DNA of 64,000 nucleotides from Rhodopseudomonas rhenobacensis. Its GTDB lineage: Bacteria; Pseudomonadota; Alphaproteobacteria; Rhizobiales; Xanthobacteraceae. The notes under the pieces were generated by a model. The model saw only the letters and a list, made by a program, of their open reading frames with translations, ran no database searches and had not been told where the DNA came from. Shown here piece by piece: positions 28,383 to 37,859 of this stretch. The DNA is taken from positions 1-64,000 of the forward strand of contig NZ_JACHIH010000023.1 in NCBI RefSeq assembly GCF_014203125.1, in the 5' to 3' direction. Made by a program: the position numbers and the translations under genes. Each line of letters opens with the position of its first letter. Position 1 is the first letter of the stretch.

Positions 28383-29345
28383 TCAACCAATCGGCTCGTG
28401 CGTGGCGCGTTTGATCGCGGGCTGCGGCTCCGGCTTGGCCGGCGCGGCCTGTCCGGCAAAGCCGCCGACCTCGGCGATCTCGCTGGCGAGATGGGCGACG
28501 CGTTCCACCGCGGTGGTGTCGGCGGAATCCAGCCAGCTCGCCGAAAACGTCAGCGGCGGAATGTGCAGGTCGGTCTTCAGAAGCTGCAGCCGGCCGTCGG
28601 CGAGTTCGGCTTCGACGATGTCGGTGGGAATCACCGCGATGCCCAAGCCTTCCACCGCCATGTGGATCACGGTGGCGAGCGACGCCGAGGCGTGCAGCCG
28701 GATCGGTGGCAGCTCCGGCCGGTTGAACAGCGAGCGGATGGTCTCATAGGGCTGCGACTTGCGCGGGAAGGTGATGATCGGATGCTTCGCCAAATCGCGC
28801 AGCGTCAGAGTGCCTTGGCCGAGCCCGAGCGACGGGCTCGCCAGGAAGCCGACCGGGTAATCGCACAACAGCCGGTTGCGCACCGTCGGGTCCGGCAGCG
28901 GCCCGAGCAGGAACGCCAAGTCGATCTCCTGCGCCATCAGCCGGGCGCGCAGATCGGGCGTGATTTCGACTTCGATCTCCAGCGACAGATTGGGATAGGC
29001 GCGGTTCACGCTCTTGATCAGCTGCGGCAGCCAAGTGTGCACGATGGTCTCGGCGACGCCGAGCCGCAGCACGCCGCGCATCGCCGAACGATCGCCGACC
29101 ACCGCCAGCATCTCCGAGCGCAGCCCGATCAGCTTCTCTGCATACACCATCATCTGCCGGCCGCTCGGCGTCGGTGAGGCGCTGCGGTGATCGCGCTGCA
29201 ACAGCTTGACGCCGAGTTCGCGCTCGAGCTGGGCGATGCGCTGCGAGATCGCCGGCTGCGTGGTGTTGAGTTTCTGGGCGGCGCCGCGGAAACTGCCGAG
29301 CGTCACCACCCACAGGAAGGTCTCGATGGCCTTGAAGTCAGGCAT
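28383..29345 (-). CDS. LysR-family regulator, divergent from the DUF1445-Liv operon
   Basis: The protein has 320 residues from the ATG at 29345, supported by AAAGGGTG; a GTG at 29354 is possible. The N-terminal helix-turn-helix (AAQKLNTTQPAISQRIAQLE, ~18-40) and a periplasmic-binding-like effector domain follow the family plan. It faces the operon starting at 29461 across 115 bp that holds a perfect AT-rich palindrome. It precedes the amidohydrolase unit on its own strand, so it probably controls both sides. Confidence 0.88.
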   Translation of the reverse strand: MPDFKAIETFLWVVTLGSFRGAAQKLNTTQPAISQRIAQLERELGVKLLQRDHRSASPTPSGRQMMVYAEKLIGLRSEMLAVVGDRSAMRGVLRLGVAETIVHTWLPQLIKSVNRAYPNLSLEIEVEITPDLRARLMAQEIDLAFLLGPLPDPTVRNRLLCDYPVGFLASPSLGLGQGTLTLRDLAKHPIITFPRKSQPYETIRSLFNRPELPPIRLHASASLATVIHMAVEGLGIAVIPTDIVEAELADGRLQLLKTDLHIPPLTFSASWLDSADTTAVERVAHLASEIAEVGGFAGQAAPAKPEPQPAIKRATHEPIG

Positions 29346-29363
29346 TTGCGGCACCCTTTGTCA

Positions 29364-29380
29364 GATAAAATAATTTTATC
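29364..29380. promoter_or_regulatory. Perfect AT-rich palindrome, probable LysR binding site
   Basis: GATAAAAT-A-ATTTTATC is a perfect inverted repeat containing the T-N11-A pattern of LysR sites. It is 18 bp from the LysR start and 80 bp from the DUF1445 gene, where such regulators normally bind. It stands out in otherwise GC-rich DNA. Confidence 0.6.
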
Positions 29381-29460
29381 GACATTGATCAAAAGAGAAG
29401 ATTAGACTTTATAGTAGGCCTAGGCTCCATTGCTGTCGAGATTATAGGCAGGATCCTTTT

Positions 29461-30276
29461 ATGACCGTTTTGACAGCACCGCATGCGTCTAACGCGGCCT
29501 CGACCTCACCTTCATACCAGGCCCGGCTCGCCTGCCGGGCGGGAAATGCCGAGCAGACCGCGGGACTTGCCCCGGGTTACGTGCAGGGCAACCTCGCCAT
29601 CCTGCCGGAAAAACTCGCGTCGGCGTTCCACCGATTCTGCCAGCTCAACCCCAAGCCCTGTCCGATCATCGGCATGTCCGAGGTCGGCAACCCGAAAATC
29701 CCCTCGCTCGGTCTCGACCTCGATATCCGCACCGACCTGCCGCGTTACCGGGTCTGGCGCGACGGCGAGATGACCGACGAGCCGACCGACATCATGGCGC
29801 ATTGGCGTGATGATTTGGTTGCTTTCGTCATCGGCTGCTCGTTTTCGTTCGAGGAAGCCCTGATGGCCGACGAGTTGCCGATCCGTCACATCGAACAGGG
29901 CGTCCGCGTGCCGATGTATCGCACCAGCATCGCCTGCGTGCCGTCGGCGCCGTTCGAAGGCCCGATGGTGGTGTCGATGCGGCCGCTGAAGCCCAAGGAC
30001 GCGATCCGCGCCGTGCAGATCACCTCGCGGTTTCCCTCGGTGCACGGCGCGCCGGTGCATCTCGGCCTGCCGCAGTCGATCGGCATCACAGATATCGCAA
30101 AACCGGATTACGGTGATCCGGTGCTGATCAAAGACGATGAAGTTCCTGTATTCTGGGCTTGCGGCGTCACTCCGCAAGCGGTGATCGCCGCGGCGCGGGT
30201 GCCGTTCGCGATCACCCATTCGCCCGGATTGATGCTTGTCACCGACCTCAAGAATAAGCAGCTTGCCGTTCTTTGA
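29461..30276 (+). CDS. Putative hydro-lyase, DUF1445 (D-glutamate cyclase-related)
   Basis: The 271-residue protein belongs to the DUF1445 family. Recognisable stretches are [55 protein letters not shown] and WACGVTPQ. Bacterial members are annotated only as putative hydro-lyases; the mammalian relative converts D-glutamate to 5-oxo-D-proline. It is the first gene of the operon leading to the ABC transporter and lies 60 bp before the binding-protein gene, so it likely acts on the imported compound. Confidence 0.85.
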   Translation: MTVLTAPHASNAASTSPSYQARLACRAGNAEQTAGLAPGYVQGNLAILPEKLASAFHRFCQLNPKPCPIIGMSEVGNPKIPSLGLDLDIRTDLPRYRVWRDGEMTDEPTDIMAHWRDDLVAFVIGCSFSFEEALMADELPIRHIEQGVRVPMYRTSIACVPSAPFEGPMVVSMRPLKPKDAIRAVQITSRFPSVHGAPVHLGLPQSIGITDIAKPDYGDPVLIKDDEVPVFWACGVTPQAVIAAARVPFAITHSPGLMLVTDLKNKQLAVL

Positions 30277-30336
30277 GGCTTCCCCTCTCATCCGAAGTAT
30301 CTCATCGCTATCGCCGGTAAATAAAAGGATCCCAGC

Positions 30337-31581
30337 ATGATACTCAATCGCCGAGACGTATTGCTTGGAGGCGCCGCCTCCGTCGCTTTGCTGCCGCTGG
30401 CGGCGCGGGCGCAGACCGCCGAAGTGGTGATCGGCGTGATCTATCCGTTGTCGGGCGCCTCGGCGCAGATCGGCGTCGACGCCCAGAAGGCGTTCGAGAC
30501 CGCGGCCGACCTGATCAACAAGAACTACGATTTCGACCTGCCGCTGGCCAAGGGCGAAGGCCTGTCCGGCCTCGGCGGCGCCAAGGTGCGGCTGGTGTTC
30601 GCCGACCATCAGGCCGATCCGCAGAAGGGCCGCGCCGAAGCCGAGCGGCTGATCACCCAGGACAAGGTCTGCGCCATCGTCGGCACCTATCAGAGCTCGG
30701 TGGCGGTCACCGTCAGCCAGATCTGCGAGCGCTACCAGATCCCGTTCATTTCTGCCGACAACTCCTCGCCGAGCCTGCATCGCCGCGGCCTGAAATTCTA
30801 CTTCCGCGCCGCGCCGCACGACGAGATGTTCTCCACCGCGATGTTCGACTTCTTCGACGCGCAGAAGAAGAAGGGCCAGAAGATCGAGACCCTGGCGCTG
30901 TTCCACGAGGACACCATCTTCGGCACCGACTCGTCGAACGCGCAGCTCAAGCTCGCCGCCGAGCGCGGCTACAAGGTGGTCGCCGACATCAAGTATCGCG
31001 CCAACTCGCCGTCGCTGACCGCCGAAGTGCAGCAGCTCAAGGCCGCCGACGCCGACGTGCTGATGCCGTCGAGCTACACCACCGACGGCATTCTCTTGAT
31101 CAAGACCATGGGCGAGCTCGGCTACAAGGCCAAGAACATCGTGGCGCAGGACGCCGGCTTCTCCGAGAAGGCGCTGTACGACGCGGTCGGCGACAAGATC
31201 CCGGGCGTGATCTCGCGCGGCTCGTTCTCGCTCGATCTCGCCGCCAAGCGGCCGATGGTCGGCAAGATCAATGACATGTACAAGGCGCGCTCGGGCAAGG
31301 ACTTCAACGACTATTCGTCGCGGCAGTTCATGGGCCTGATCGTGATGGCCGACGCCATCAACCGCGCCAAGTCGATCGACGGCGAGAAGATCCGCGAGGC
31401 GCTGGTCGCCACCGACATGCCGGGCGAACAGACCATCATGCCGTGGAGCCGGGTCAAGTTCGACGAGATGGGCCAGAACAACTTCGCCGACCCGGTGCTC
31501 TTGCAATACAACGGCGGCAAGTTCGTCACCATCGCGCCGCCGCAGGCCGCGGTGGCCGAAGCCGTCTGGCCGATGAAGTAA
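30337..31581 (+). CDS. Liv-type ABC transporter substrate-binding protein
   Basis: The 414-residue periplasmic protein has a Tat-like leader (NRRDVLLGG then a hydrophobic stretch, cleavage near ARAQT) and a type I binding-protein fold of the branched-chain amino acid group (VVIGVIYPLSGASAQIG, FISADNSSPSLHRRG). It delivers the substrate to the LivHM permease encoded downstream. The ligand is not readable. The genes beside it suggest an amide, carbamoyl or cyclic amino acid rather than leucine. Confidence 0.9.
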   Translation: MILNRRDVLLGGAASVALLPLAARAQTAEVVIGVIYPLSGASAQIGVDAQKAFETAADLINKNYDFDLPLAKGEGLSGLGGAKVRLVFADHQADPQKGRAEAERLITQDKVCAIVGTYQSSVAVTVSQICERYQIPFISADNSSPSLHRRGLKFYFRAAPHDEMFSTAMFDFFDAQKKKGQKIETLALFHEDTIFGTDSSNAQLKLAAERGYKVVADIKYRANSPSLTAEVQQLKAADADVLMPSSYTTDGILLIKTMGELGYKAKNIVAQDAGFSEKALYDAVGDKIPGVISRGSFSLDLAAKRPMVGKINDMYKARSGKDFNDYSSRQFMGLIVMADAINRAKSIDGEKIREALVATDMPGEQTIMPWSRVKFDEMGQNNFADPVLLQYNGGKFVTIAPPQAAVAEAVWPMK

Positions 31582-31631
31582 GCACCTGATGCGACAAGTT
31601 GCGACCGAACGCTCGATGCGCGCGCGGACTT

Positions 31632-31788
31632 CACCTCTCCCCGCTTGCGGGGAGAGGTCGACCCGGCGAAGCGTAAGCGAAGCCGGGTCGGGTGAGGGGG
31701 CGCTTCATCGAAACGCGGCGCCCCCTCACCCGGCGCGACAAGCTGCGCTTGTCACGCCACCCTCTCCCCGCAAGCGGGGCGAGGGAGG
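31632..31788. repeat. Element A, full copy inside the transporter operon
   Basis: The left hairpin CCTCTCCCCGC-TTGC-GGGGAGAGG, the CCTCACCC pairing block and the right CCCCGCAAGCGGGG hairpin are all present. It fills much of the 345-bp gap between the binding-protein gene and the first permease gene. It may damp read-through or protect the upstream mRNA end, giving more binding protein than permease. Confidence 0.85.
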
Positions 31789-31926
31789 GTATGCCGCACC
31801 ACGCCGGTCAACCTCGACATTGAAATCAGCAGTGAACGGCTCATCCATACAGGTCGGTCTCACGACCAGCAGCGAACTCGCGATGACAATGTCGGATCCC
31901 ACGAACCTGCCGCTGGAGCAAAGCCT

Positions 31927-32805
31927 TTGACCACCGCCACCATCATTCAATCGCTCGCCAGCGGCCTCTTGATGGGTCTGCTCTACGGCCTGATCGCGGC
32001 GGGTCTCGCGCTGATCTTCGGGCTGATGGACGTGGTGAACTTCGCCCATGGCGAGTTCCTCATGATCGCGATGTACGTCACCTTCTTCCTGTTCGCGTTC
32101 TTCGCGATCGACCCCTTGCTTGCCGCGCCGTTGGTCGCGGCGGCGTTGTTCGTGTTCGGCGCGGTGGTCTATCTCTTGGTGGTGCGCTTTGCGATGCGCG
32201 CCAAGGCCAATGTCGGCATGGTGCAGATCTTCGCCACCTTCGGCCTCGCCATCGTGATGCGCGGCCTCGCGCAGTTCTTCTTCACGCCGGATTATCGCAG
32301 CATTCCGCATTCCTGGCTCGGCGGTCAGACCATCTCGTTCGGCGGCATCTATCTGCCGGTGCCGCAGCTGGTCGGCGCTGGCGTCTCGATCCTGGCGTTC
32401 ACCGCGCTGTTCTTCTTTATTAAGAAAACCGATTTCGGCCGCGCGCTGGAAGCCACCCGCGAGGACGCCGGCGCGGTGGCGCTGGTCGGCATCGACAAGA
32501 ACCGGGTGTTCGCGCTGGGTTGGGGCCTCGGCGCCGCCCTGGTCGGACTCGCCGGCGCGATCATGGCGATGTTCTTCTACATCTATCCCGACGTCGGCGC
32601 CTCGTTCGCGCTGATCGCCTATGTGACGGTGGCGCTCGGCGGCTTCGGCAGCGTGTTCGGCGCCTTTGCCGGCGGCATCATCGTCGGTCTCGTCGAGGCC
32701 TCCACCGCGCTGATCCTGCCGCCGTCGTTGAAATCGGTCGGCATCTACGCGGTGTACCTCCTGGTAGTGTTCATTCGGCCGCGCGGCCTGTTCGGATCGA
32801 TCTGA
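31927..32805 (+). CDS. livH: Liv-type ABC permease, LivH
   Basis: The 292-residue inner-membrane permease has about eight hydrophobic segments and the LivH signatures ([26 protein letters not shown] near the N-terminus, [19 protein letters not shown] in the cytoplasmic loop). The start is a TTG at 31927 preceded by GGAGC. The stop overlaps the livM start (TGATG). It forms the channel with LivM. Confidence 0.92.
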   Translation: MTTATIIQSLASGLLMGLLYGLIAAGLALIFGLMDVVNFAHGEFLMIAMYVTFFLFAFFAIDPLLAAPLVAAALFVFGAVVYLLVVRFAMRAKANVGMVQIFATFGLAIVMRGLAQFFFTPDYRSIPHSWLGGQTISFGGIYLPVPQLVGAGVSILAFTALFFFIKKTDFGRALEATREDAGAVALVGIDKNRVFALGWGLGAALVGLAGAIMAMFFYIYPDVGASFALIAYVTVALGGFGSVFGAFAGGIIVGLVEASTALILPPSLKSVGIYAVYLLVVFIRPRGLFGSI

Positions 32806-33785
32806 TGGACAACAGCTTCGCCCAACGCCGCCGTCGCGACCTGTTGCTCGCCGCCGGCTTCACCGCGGTCGCCGCCCTGGTGCCGCTGTTCGTCAAGGAC
32901 GTCTACGTCCAGAACATCATGGTGCTGACGCTGATGTATGCGGCGCTGTCGCAGAGCTGGAATATTCTCGGCGGCTATTGCGGCCAGATCTCGCTCGGCC
33001 ACGCGCTGTATTTCGGTCTCGGCGCCTACACCACCGCGCTGCTGTTCTCCAAATTCGGCGTCCTGCCGTGGTTCGGCATGATCGGCGGCGGGTTGATCTC
33101 CGCGGTGATCGCGATGGCGCTGGGCTATCCCTGCTTCCGGCTGCGCGGGCACTATTTCGTCATCGCCACTATCGTGATCGCCGAGATTGCCTACCTGCTG
33201 TTCCTGAACTGGGACTGGGCCGGCGCCGCGCTCGGCATCGACATTCCGGTGCGCACGGATTCCTGGCTGACCTTCCAGTTCACCCGGAGCAAACTGCCCT
33301 ACTTCTACTTCGCGCTCGGGTTCTGCGTGGTCGCCTGGCTGGTCACCTTCTGGCTGCAGGATTCCAAGTGGGGCTATTGGTGGCGCGCGGTGAAGGACAA
33401 TCCCGACGCCGCCGAGAGCCTCGGCGTCGTGGTGTTCAATTCCAAGATGGGTGCGGCGGCGGTGTCGGCGTTCCTCACCGCGGTCGGCGGCAGCTTCTAC
33501 GCGCAATTCGTCTCCTATATCGATCCGGAAAGCGTGATGAGCTTCCACTTCTCGCTGCTGATGGCGTTGCCGGCGGTGCTGGGCGGCATCGGCACGCTGT
33601 GGGGGCCGGTGCTCGGCGCGGTGATCCTGATCCCGCTCACCGAACTGACCCGCTCGTTCATCGGCGGCTCCGGCCGCGGCGTCGACCTGATCGTCTACGG
33701 CACCTTGATCGTGCTGATCGCGCTGGCGCGGCCGGAAGGGCTGATCGGATTGTTCTCGCGCAAACGCAAGGGAGCCAGCCGATGA
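32805..33785 (+). CDS. livM: Liv-type ABC permease, LivM
   Basis: The 326-residue second permease has about nine membrane segments. It contains [25 protein letters not shown] and the loop [16 protein letters not shown] that couples to the ATPases. The start at 32805 overlaps the livH stop, and its stop overlaps livG (ATGA). The frame is open further upstream, but that part lies inside livH. Confidence 0.92.
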   Translation: MDNSFAQRRRRDLLLAAGFTAVAALVPLFVKDVYVQNIMVLTLMYAALSQSWNILGGYCGQISLGHALYFGLGAYTTALLFSKFGVLPWFGMIGGGLISAVIAMALGYPCFRLRGHYFVIATIVIAEIAYLLFLNWDWAGAALGIDIPVRTDSWLTFQFTRSKLPYFYFALGFCVVAWLVTFWLQDSKWGYWWRAVKDNPDAAESLGVVVFNSKMGAAAVSAFLTAVGGSFYAQFVSYIDPESVMSFHFSLLMALPAVLGGIGTLWGPVLGAVILIPLTELTRSFIGGSGRGVDLIVYGTLIVLIALARPEGLIGLFSRKRKGASR

Positions 33786-34513
33786 CCGCGCTTCTGGAGA
33801 CCAAAGGCGTCTGGCAGCGCTTCGGCGGGCTGATCGCCAATTCCGACATCTCGATCGCGGTCGAGCCCGGCGAGATCGTCGGACTGATCGGGCCGAACGG
33901 CGCCGGCAAATCGACGCTGTTCAACCTGATCGCCGGCGTGCTGCCGCCGACCCAAGGCTCGATCCTGTTCAACGGCGAGGACGTCACCCGGCTGCCGGCG
34001 GCGCAGCGCTGTCAGCGCGGCATCGCCCGCACCTTCCAGGTGGTGAAGAGCTTCGAGACCATGACGGTGATCGACAACGTCATCGTCGGCGCGTTGATCC
34101 GCACCACGGTGATGCGCGAGGCCCGCCGCAAGGCCTATGAGGTGCTGGAATTCGCCGGGCTCGCAGCGCGCGCCAATGTGCTCGCCAGCGAACTCATTCC
34201 CTCGGAGAAGCGCAGGCTCGAGGTGGCGCGTGCGCTCGCCACCGAGCCGAAGCTGTTGTTGCTCGACGAGGTGCTCACCGGCCTGACGCCGGTCGAAGCG
34301 CAGACCGGCGTCGAACTGGTGCGCCGCGCGCGCGACACCGGCGTCACGGTGTTGATGGTGGAACATGTCATGGAAATCGTAATGCCGCTGGTCGATCGCG
34401 CCATCGTGCTCGATCTCGGCAAGGTGCTGGTCGAAGGCAAGCCGGCCGATATCGTTCGCGATCCGAAAGTCATCAGCGCCTATTTGGGAGATCGTCATGC
34501 TGTCGGTGCATGA
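33782..34513 (+). CDS. livG: Liv-type ABC ATPase, LivG
   Basis: The 243-residue ATPase has Walker [10 protein letters not shown] (~40) and Walker [12 protein letters not shown]. The usual LSGG signature region is changed: the aligned stretch reads [15 protein letters not shown], where LivG normally has LPYGQQRRLEIARAL. The Q-loop, D-loop and H-loop (VEHVMEIV) are present. It starts within the livM stop and overlaps livF by 17 nt. Confidence 0.92.
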   Translation: MTALLETKGVWQRFGGLIANSDISIAVEPGEIVGLIGPNGAGKSTLFNLIAGVLPPTQGSILFNGEDVTRLPAAQRCQRGIARTFQVVKSFETMTVIDNVIVGALIRTTVMREARRKAYEVLEFAGLAARANVLASELIPSEKRRLEVARALATEPKLLLLDEVLTGLTPVEAQTGVELVRRARDTGVTVLMVEHVMEIVMPLVDRAIVLDLGKVLVEGKPADIVRDPKVISAYLGDRHAVGA

Positions 34514-35201
34514 GGTCACCACCGCCTATCAGGGGCTGGTCGCGATTTCCGAGGTCACCATCGAGATCGCCAAGGGCGAGATCGTGCTGGTGGCGGGCGC
34601 CAACGGCGCCGGCAAGTCCACGCTGGTGAAATCGATCGCCGGTGCCGAGCGGCCGCGCTCAGGCTCCGTGACGTTCGACGGTAGCCGCATCGACGGGCTG
34701 CAGCAGCACGTCATCACCGCGCGCGGCATCGCCTATGTACCGGAGAACCGCCGGCTGTTTCCGCGGCTGTCGGTCGCCGACAATCTGCGGCTCGGCAGCT
34801 ACATGTTCCGCCACGAGGCCGACCGCGACGATCCGCTGAAGCTGGTGTTCGAACTGTTTCCGCGATTGCAGGAGCGGCTGGAGCAGCGCGCCGAGACATT
34901 GAGCGGCGGCGAGCAGCAGATGCTGGCGATCGGCCGCGCGCTGATGACCCGGCCGCGGCTGTTGATGCTGGATGAACCCTCACAGGGCATCATGCCGAAG
35001 CTGGTCAGCGAGATCTTTCAGGCGGTGAAGAAGATCCGCGACGCCGGCATGACCGTGCTGATCGTCGAACAGCGCATGGCGGAATGTCTCGAGATCGCCG
35101 ACCGCGCCTACATCCTGCAGACCGGGCGCGTCCTAATGCAGGGCACCGCCGGCGAACTGATGGACAACCCCGACGTCCGCAAGGCGTATCTGGGGCTGTA
35201 G
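34497..35201 (+). CDS. livF: Liv-type ABC ATPase, LivF
   Basis: The 234-residue ATPase has Walker [10 protein letters not shown], signature [15 protein letters not shown] and Walker [12 protein letters not shown], all canonical. It starts inside livG, so translation is coupled. As the last gene of the operon it is followed by element C, which may end the transcript. Confidence 0.93.
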   Translation: MLSVHEVTTAYQGLVAISEVTIEIAKGEIVLVAGANGAGKSTLVKSIAGAERPRSGSVTFDGSRIDGLQQHVITARGIAYVPENRRLFPRLSVADNLRLGSYMFRHEADRDDPLKLVFELFPRLQERLEQRAETLSGGEQQMLAIGRALMTRPRLLMLDEPSQGIMPKLVSEIFQAVKKIRDAGMTVLIVEQRMAECLEIADRAYILQTGRVLMQGTAGELMDNPDVRKAYLGL

Positions 35202-35228
35202 TTAGTTAGCATACTCCCGGCCGCAGCC

Positions 35229-35352
35229 GTCATCCTGAGGAGCCCGGCGTAGCTCGAAGAGCGAAGCCGGGCGTCTCGAAGGATGGGCCGCAAGCACCTG
35301 TTGCCGCATCCTTCGAGGCTCGCCGCTCCGCGGCTTCGCACCTCAGGATGAC
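35229..35352. repeat. Element C, second copy
   Basis: Outer arms are GTCATCCTGAGG / CCTCAGGATGAC. Inside are the GCCCGGC/GCCGGGC hairpin, a stem pairing CTCGAAGGATG with CATCCTTCGAG, and a small CGCCG/CGGCG-like hairpin, so the folding plan is branched. It separates the convergent livF and otnC genes and lies in the same orientation as the copy at 18932. Confidence 0.82.
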
Positions 35353-35357
35353 GACGC

Positions 35358-36035
35358 TCAGCATGATGTGGCGTCGTGCTCATCCCCCTGTTCCGGCAAC
35401 GTCAGCCCGAACGTCGCCACCAGATCGTTCACCTGCGCCGGCGTCAGGTAGCGCGGGTTGAGGCCGCGTAGCAGCAGATAGAGTTTCGCGCTTTCCTCCA
35501 GCTCCTCGATGGCGAACACCGCGGCCTCCAGACTGTCGCCGGCGACCACCGGGCCGTGATTGGCGAGCAGCACGGATGAGTATTTGCCGGCCAGGCCCTT
35601 GATGGCGTCGGCGACCGCCGGATCGCCCGGCCGATAATACGGCACGAGCGCCACGCAGCCGCACTTCATCACCGAGTACGCGGTGAGCGGCGGCAGCGCC
35701 GCGCCGGGGTCGATCTCCGGCAGCATCGACAGCGCCACCGCGTGCGTCGAATGCAGATGCACCACCGCGCGCGACGCGCCGCGCGTCTCGTACAAGGCGC
35801 CGTGCAGCGGCACCTCCTTGGTCGGCGGCGCGCCGGACAACAAGCGACCGTCGGCATCGAGTCGCGACAGCAGCGCCGGATCGAGGAAGCCCAGCGACGC
35901 ATTGGTCGGCGTCACCAGGAAGCCGCCGTCGTCGCAGCGCAGACTGATGTTGCCGGAGGAGCCCGGCGTCAGCCCGCGCTCGAACAGCGAGCGGCCGAGC
36001 CGGCAGATCTGGTCGCGCAACCTGGCTTCGGTCAT
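35358..36035 (-). CDS. otnC: 3-oxo-tetronate 4-phosphate decarboxylase (class II aldolase family)
   Basis: The protein has 225 residues from the ATG at 36035, supported by AAGGAGA 6 nt upstream. It is a class II aldolase-like zinc enzyme with metal ligands in HLHSTHA and the ANHGPVV His. In the OtnC role it decarboxylates 3-oxo-tetronate 4-phosphate to dihydroxyacetone phosphate. The assignment rests on the divergent L-threonate dehydrogenase-type gene and on otnK/otnI 14 kb away. Alone the sequence could be another aldolase such as fuculose-phosphate aldolase. Confidence 0.83.
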   Translation of the reverse strand: MTEARLRDQICRLGRSLFERGLTPGSSGNISLRCDDGGFLVTPTNASLGFLDPALLSRLDADGRLLSGAPPTKEVPLHGALYETRGASRAVVHLHSTHAVALSMLPEIDPGAALPPLTAYSVMKCGCVALVPYYRPGDPAVADAIKGLAGKYSSVLLANHGPVVAGDSLEAAVFAIEELEESAKLYLLLRGLNPRYLTPAQVNDLVATFGLTLPEQGDEHDATSC

Positions 36036-36151
36036 GGCGTCTCCTTCGCGGCCCCGCTTCGTGGAATCGTTTTTGGCAAGCCGGCGCCGCCGTGATACCG
36101 AAAGCGACCGCGCGCGGCCGTCATGACGCGCGGAACTGAAGGGAGCCTCGC

Positions 36152-37090
36152 ATGCCGCCAGACACTTCGCCACTGCCGCGCGTCGCCGTGATCGGCCTCG
36201 GCTCGATGGGATTCGGCATGGCGAGTTCGCTGCGCCGCCGCGGCCTCAATGTCACCGGCTGCGACGTCTCCGCCGACGCGGTCGCGCGGTTCGTGGCCGA
36301 GGGCGGCCAGGGTGCCGCGACGCCGGCCGAGGCCGCGCGGGATTGCGACGTCGTGGTCAGCGTGGTGGTCAACGCCGCGCAGACCGAATCCATCCTGTTC
36401 GGCGAAGAAGGCGTTGCCGCAAGTTTGCCGCAAGGCGCGGTGGTCGTCTCGTCGGCCACCATGGACCCCGACATCGTGCGTCGCCTGGCGGCGCGGATCG
36501 AGGCCGGCGGCTGGCTCTATCTCGACGCGCCGATTTCCGGCGGCGCGCTACGCGCCGCGCAAGGCGAATTGACGATTCTGGCCTCCGGCAGCGCGGCCGC
36601 GTTCGCCAAGGCGCGCCCCGCGCTCGATGCAATGGCGGCGAAGCTCTACGAACTCGGCGACCAGCCCGGGCAAGGTGCGGCGTTCAAGATGATCAACCAG
36701 CTGCTCGCCGGCGTGCATATCGCGGCAGCCTCCGAAGCGATCGCGTTTGCGGCCAAGCAGGGCCTCGATCTGCGCCGCGTCTACGAGGTGATCACCGCCT
36801 CGGCGGGCAATTCCTGGATGTTCGAAAACCGCGTGCCGCATGTGCTGGACGGCGACTACACGGCGAAGAGCGCGGTCGACATTTTCGTCAAGGACCTCGG
36901 CATCGTGCAGGACATGGCACGATCGGCGAAGTTTCCGGTGCCGCTCGCCGCTGCGGCGTTGCAGATGTTTCTGATGACCGCGGGCTCCGGCATGGGCCGC
37001 GACGACGACGCCTCGGTGGCGCGGATCTATGCCCGCGTCGCCGGCGCGCGGCTGCCCGGCGACGACGCCACGCCGGAAAGTTCGGTATGA
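36152..37090 (+). CDS. ltnD: L-threonate dehydrogenase type NAD-dependent oxidoreductase
   Basis: The 312-residue beta-hydroxyacid dehydrogenase has the nucleotide motif VAVIGLGSMGFGMA (~12-25), the substrate loop ISGGALRA and the catalytic Lys in AAFKMINQLLAG near residue 178. In the threonate pathway it oxidises L-threonate to 2-oxo-tetronate. It is divergent from otnC, sharing a 116-bp promoter region, which supports that role over 3-hydroxyisobutyrate dehydrogenase. A GGGAG site precedes the ATG. Confidence 0.83.
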   Translation: MPPDTSPLPRVAVIGLGSMGFGMASSLRRRGLNVTGCDVSADAVARFVAEGGQGAATPAEAARDCDVVVSVVVNAAQTESILFGEEGVAASLPQGAVVVSSATMDPDIVRRLAARIEAGGWLYLDAPISGGALRAAQGELTILASGSAAAFAKARPALDAMAAKLYELGDQPGQGAAFKMINQLLAGVHIAAASEAIAFAAKQGLDLRRVYEVITASAGNSWMFENRVPHVLDGDYTAKSAVDIFVKDLGIVQDMARSAKFPVPLAAAALQMFLMTAGSGMGRDDDASVARIYARVAGARLPGDDATPESSV

Positions 37091-37200
37091 CTCATCGGAA
37101 GCGCCTTCGGCAGTTAGATTCACCAGTCCTGTGAGGTTTTCCGCACGCTTTCCAGCTCTGCGATGCCGGTTCCGATGCGCGTGACGCGGTGGTGATCGCG

Positions 37201-37230
37201 ACAAACAAAAGGCCCGCGGGTGCGGGCCTT
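37201..37230 (-). terminator. Rho-independent terminator of the phasin gene
   Basis: On the minus strand a 9-bp stem (AAGGCCCGC / GCGGGCCTT, 4-nt loop) is followed by TTTTGTTTGT. It lies about 33 bp past the stop at 37264. It is the clearest intrinsic terminator in the window. Confidence 0.85.
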
Positions 37231-37263
37231 GAGCAGTCTCGGAGAGGTCGAAGAGAAAGCGAT

Positions 37264-37773
37264 TCAGTTGCTCTTGTTGTAGATCTTGGTGAGATTGTCC
37301 TGCGCGGTGCGGGTGCTATCGGTGACCAGCTTGCCGAGATATTCGGTGGTCGACTTAGCGCGCGCGATCAGGGCCTCACCCTGCGAGCGAACCAGCTCGG
37401 ACTGGATCTGCACCACCTCGTTGAGCGACTTGGCGGAGGCGAGCTTGTCGATGCCCGCGAAGAACGCTTCGGTGTCCTGATAGATCGCGTGCTGGATGTT
37501 GCGGCTGATCTTGGCGGCTTCGGCGACCGAATTCGACACCGCGGTTTCGATCACGGCGGTGACCTTCTCGGAGCCGGCGTGGATGTCGGCGGCCTTTTCC
37601 TTGGCGGTGCCGGCGGCCCGCTTGACGAAGTCGCGGGTGGCTTCCGGAACGTCCAGATTCTGGATGTTCTTCAGCGCGTCGGTGACCGGAGAGAAGGCCT
37701 GGTTGACGCTATCCAGCACCGAAGTGTCGGAGCGCGCCTCATGTTCGTGAAACGTCTGGGTTTGATCGTTCAT
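37264..37773 (-). CDS. Phasin family protein (PHA granule-associated)
   Basis: The protein has 169 residues from the ATG at 37773 (GGAAG upstream); the open extension to 37872 has no such site. It is an amphipathic, helix-rich chain of Phasin_2 type, with AEAAKISRNIQHAIYQDTEAFFAGIDKLA, VQIQSELVRSQGEALI and STTEYLGKL. Phasins coat polyhydroxyalkanoate granules and set their size. The intrinsic terminator directly downstream fits a strongly expressed single gene. Confidence 0.9.
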   Translation of the reverse strand: MNDQTQTFHEHEARSDTSVLDSVNQAFSPVTDALKNIQNLDVPEATRDFVKRAAGTAKEKAADIHAGSEKVTAVIETAVSNSVAEAAKISRNIQHAIYQDTEAFFAGIDKLASAKSLNEVVQIQSELVRSQGEALIARAKSTTEYLGKLVTDSTRTAQDNLTKIYNKSN

Positions 37774-37859
37774 GGGGCTTCCATCCTCGTATTTGAGCCA
37801 TGGTTGTTCTTCCCCGACTGAGTGTCCCCGGGGCAACTGGGTTATCTCATGGTTAATGG

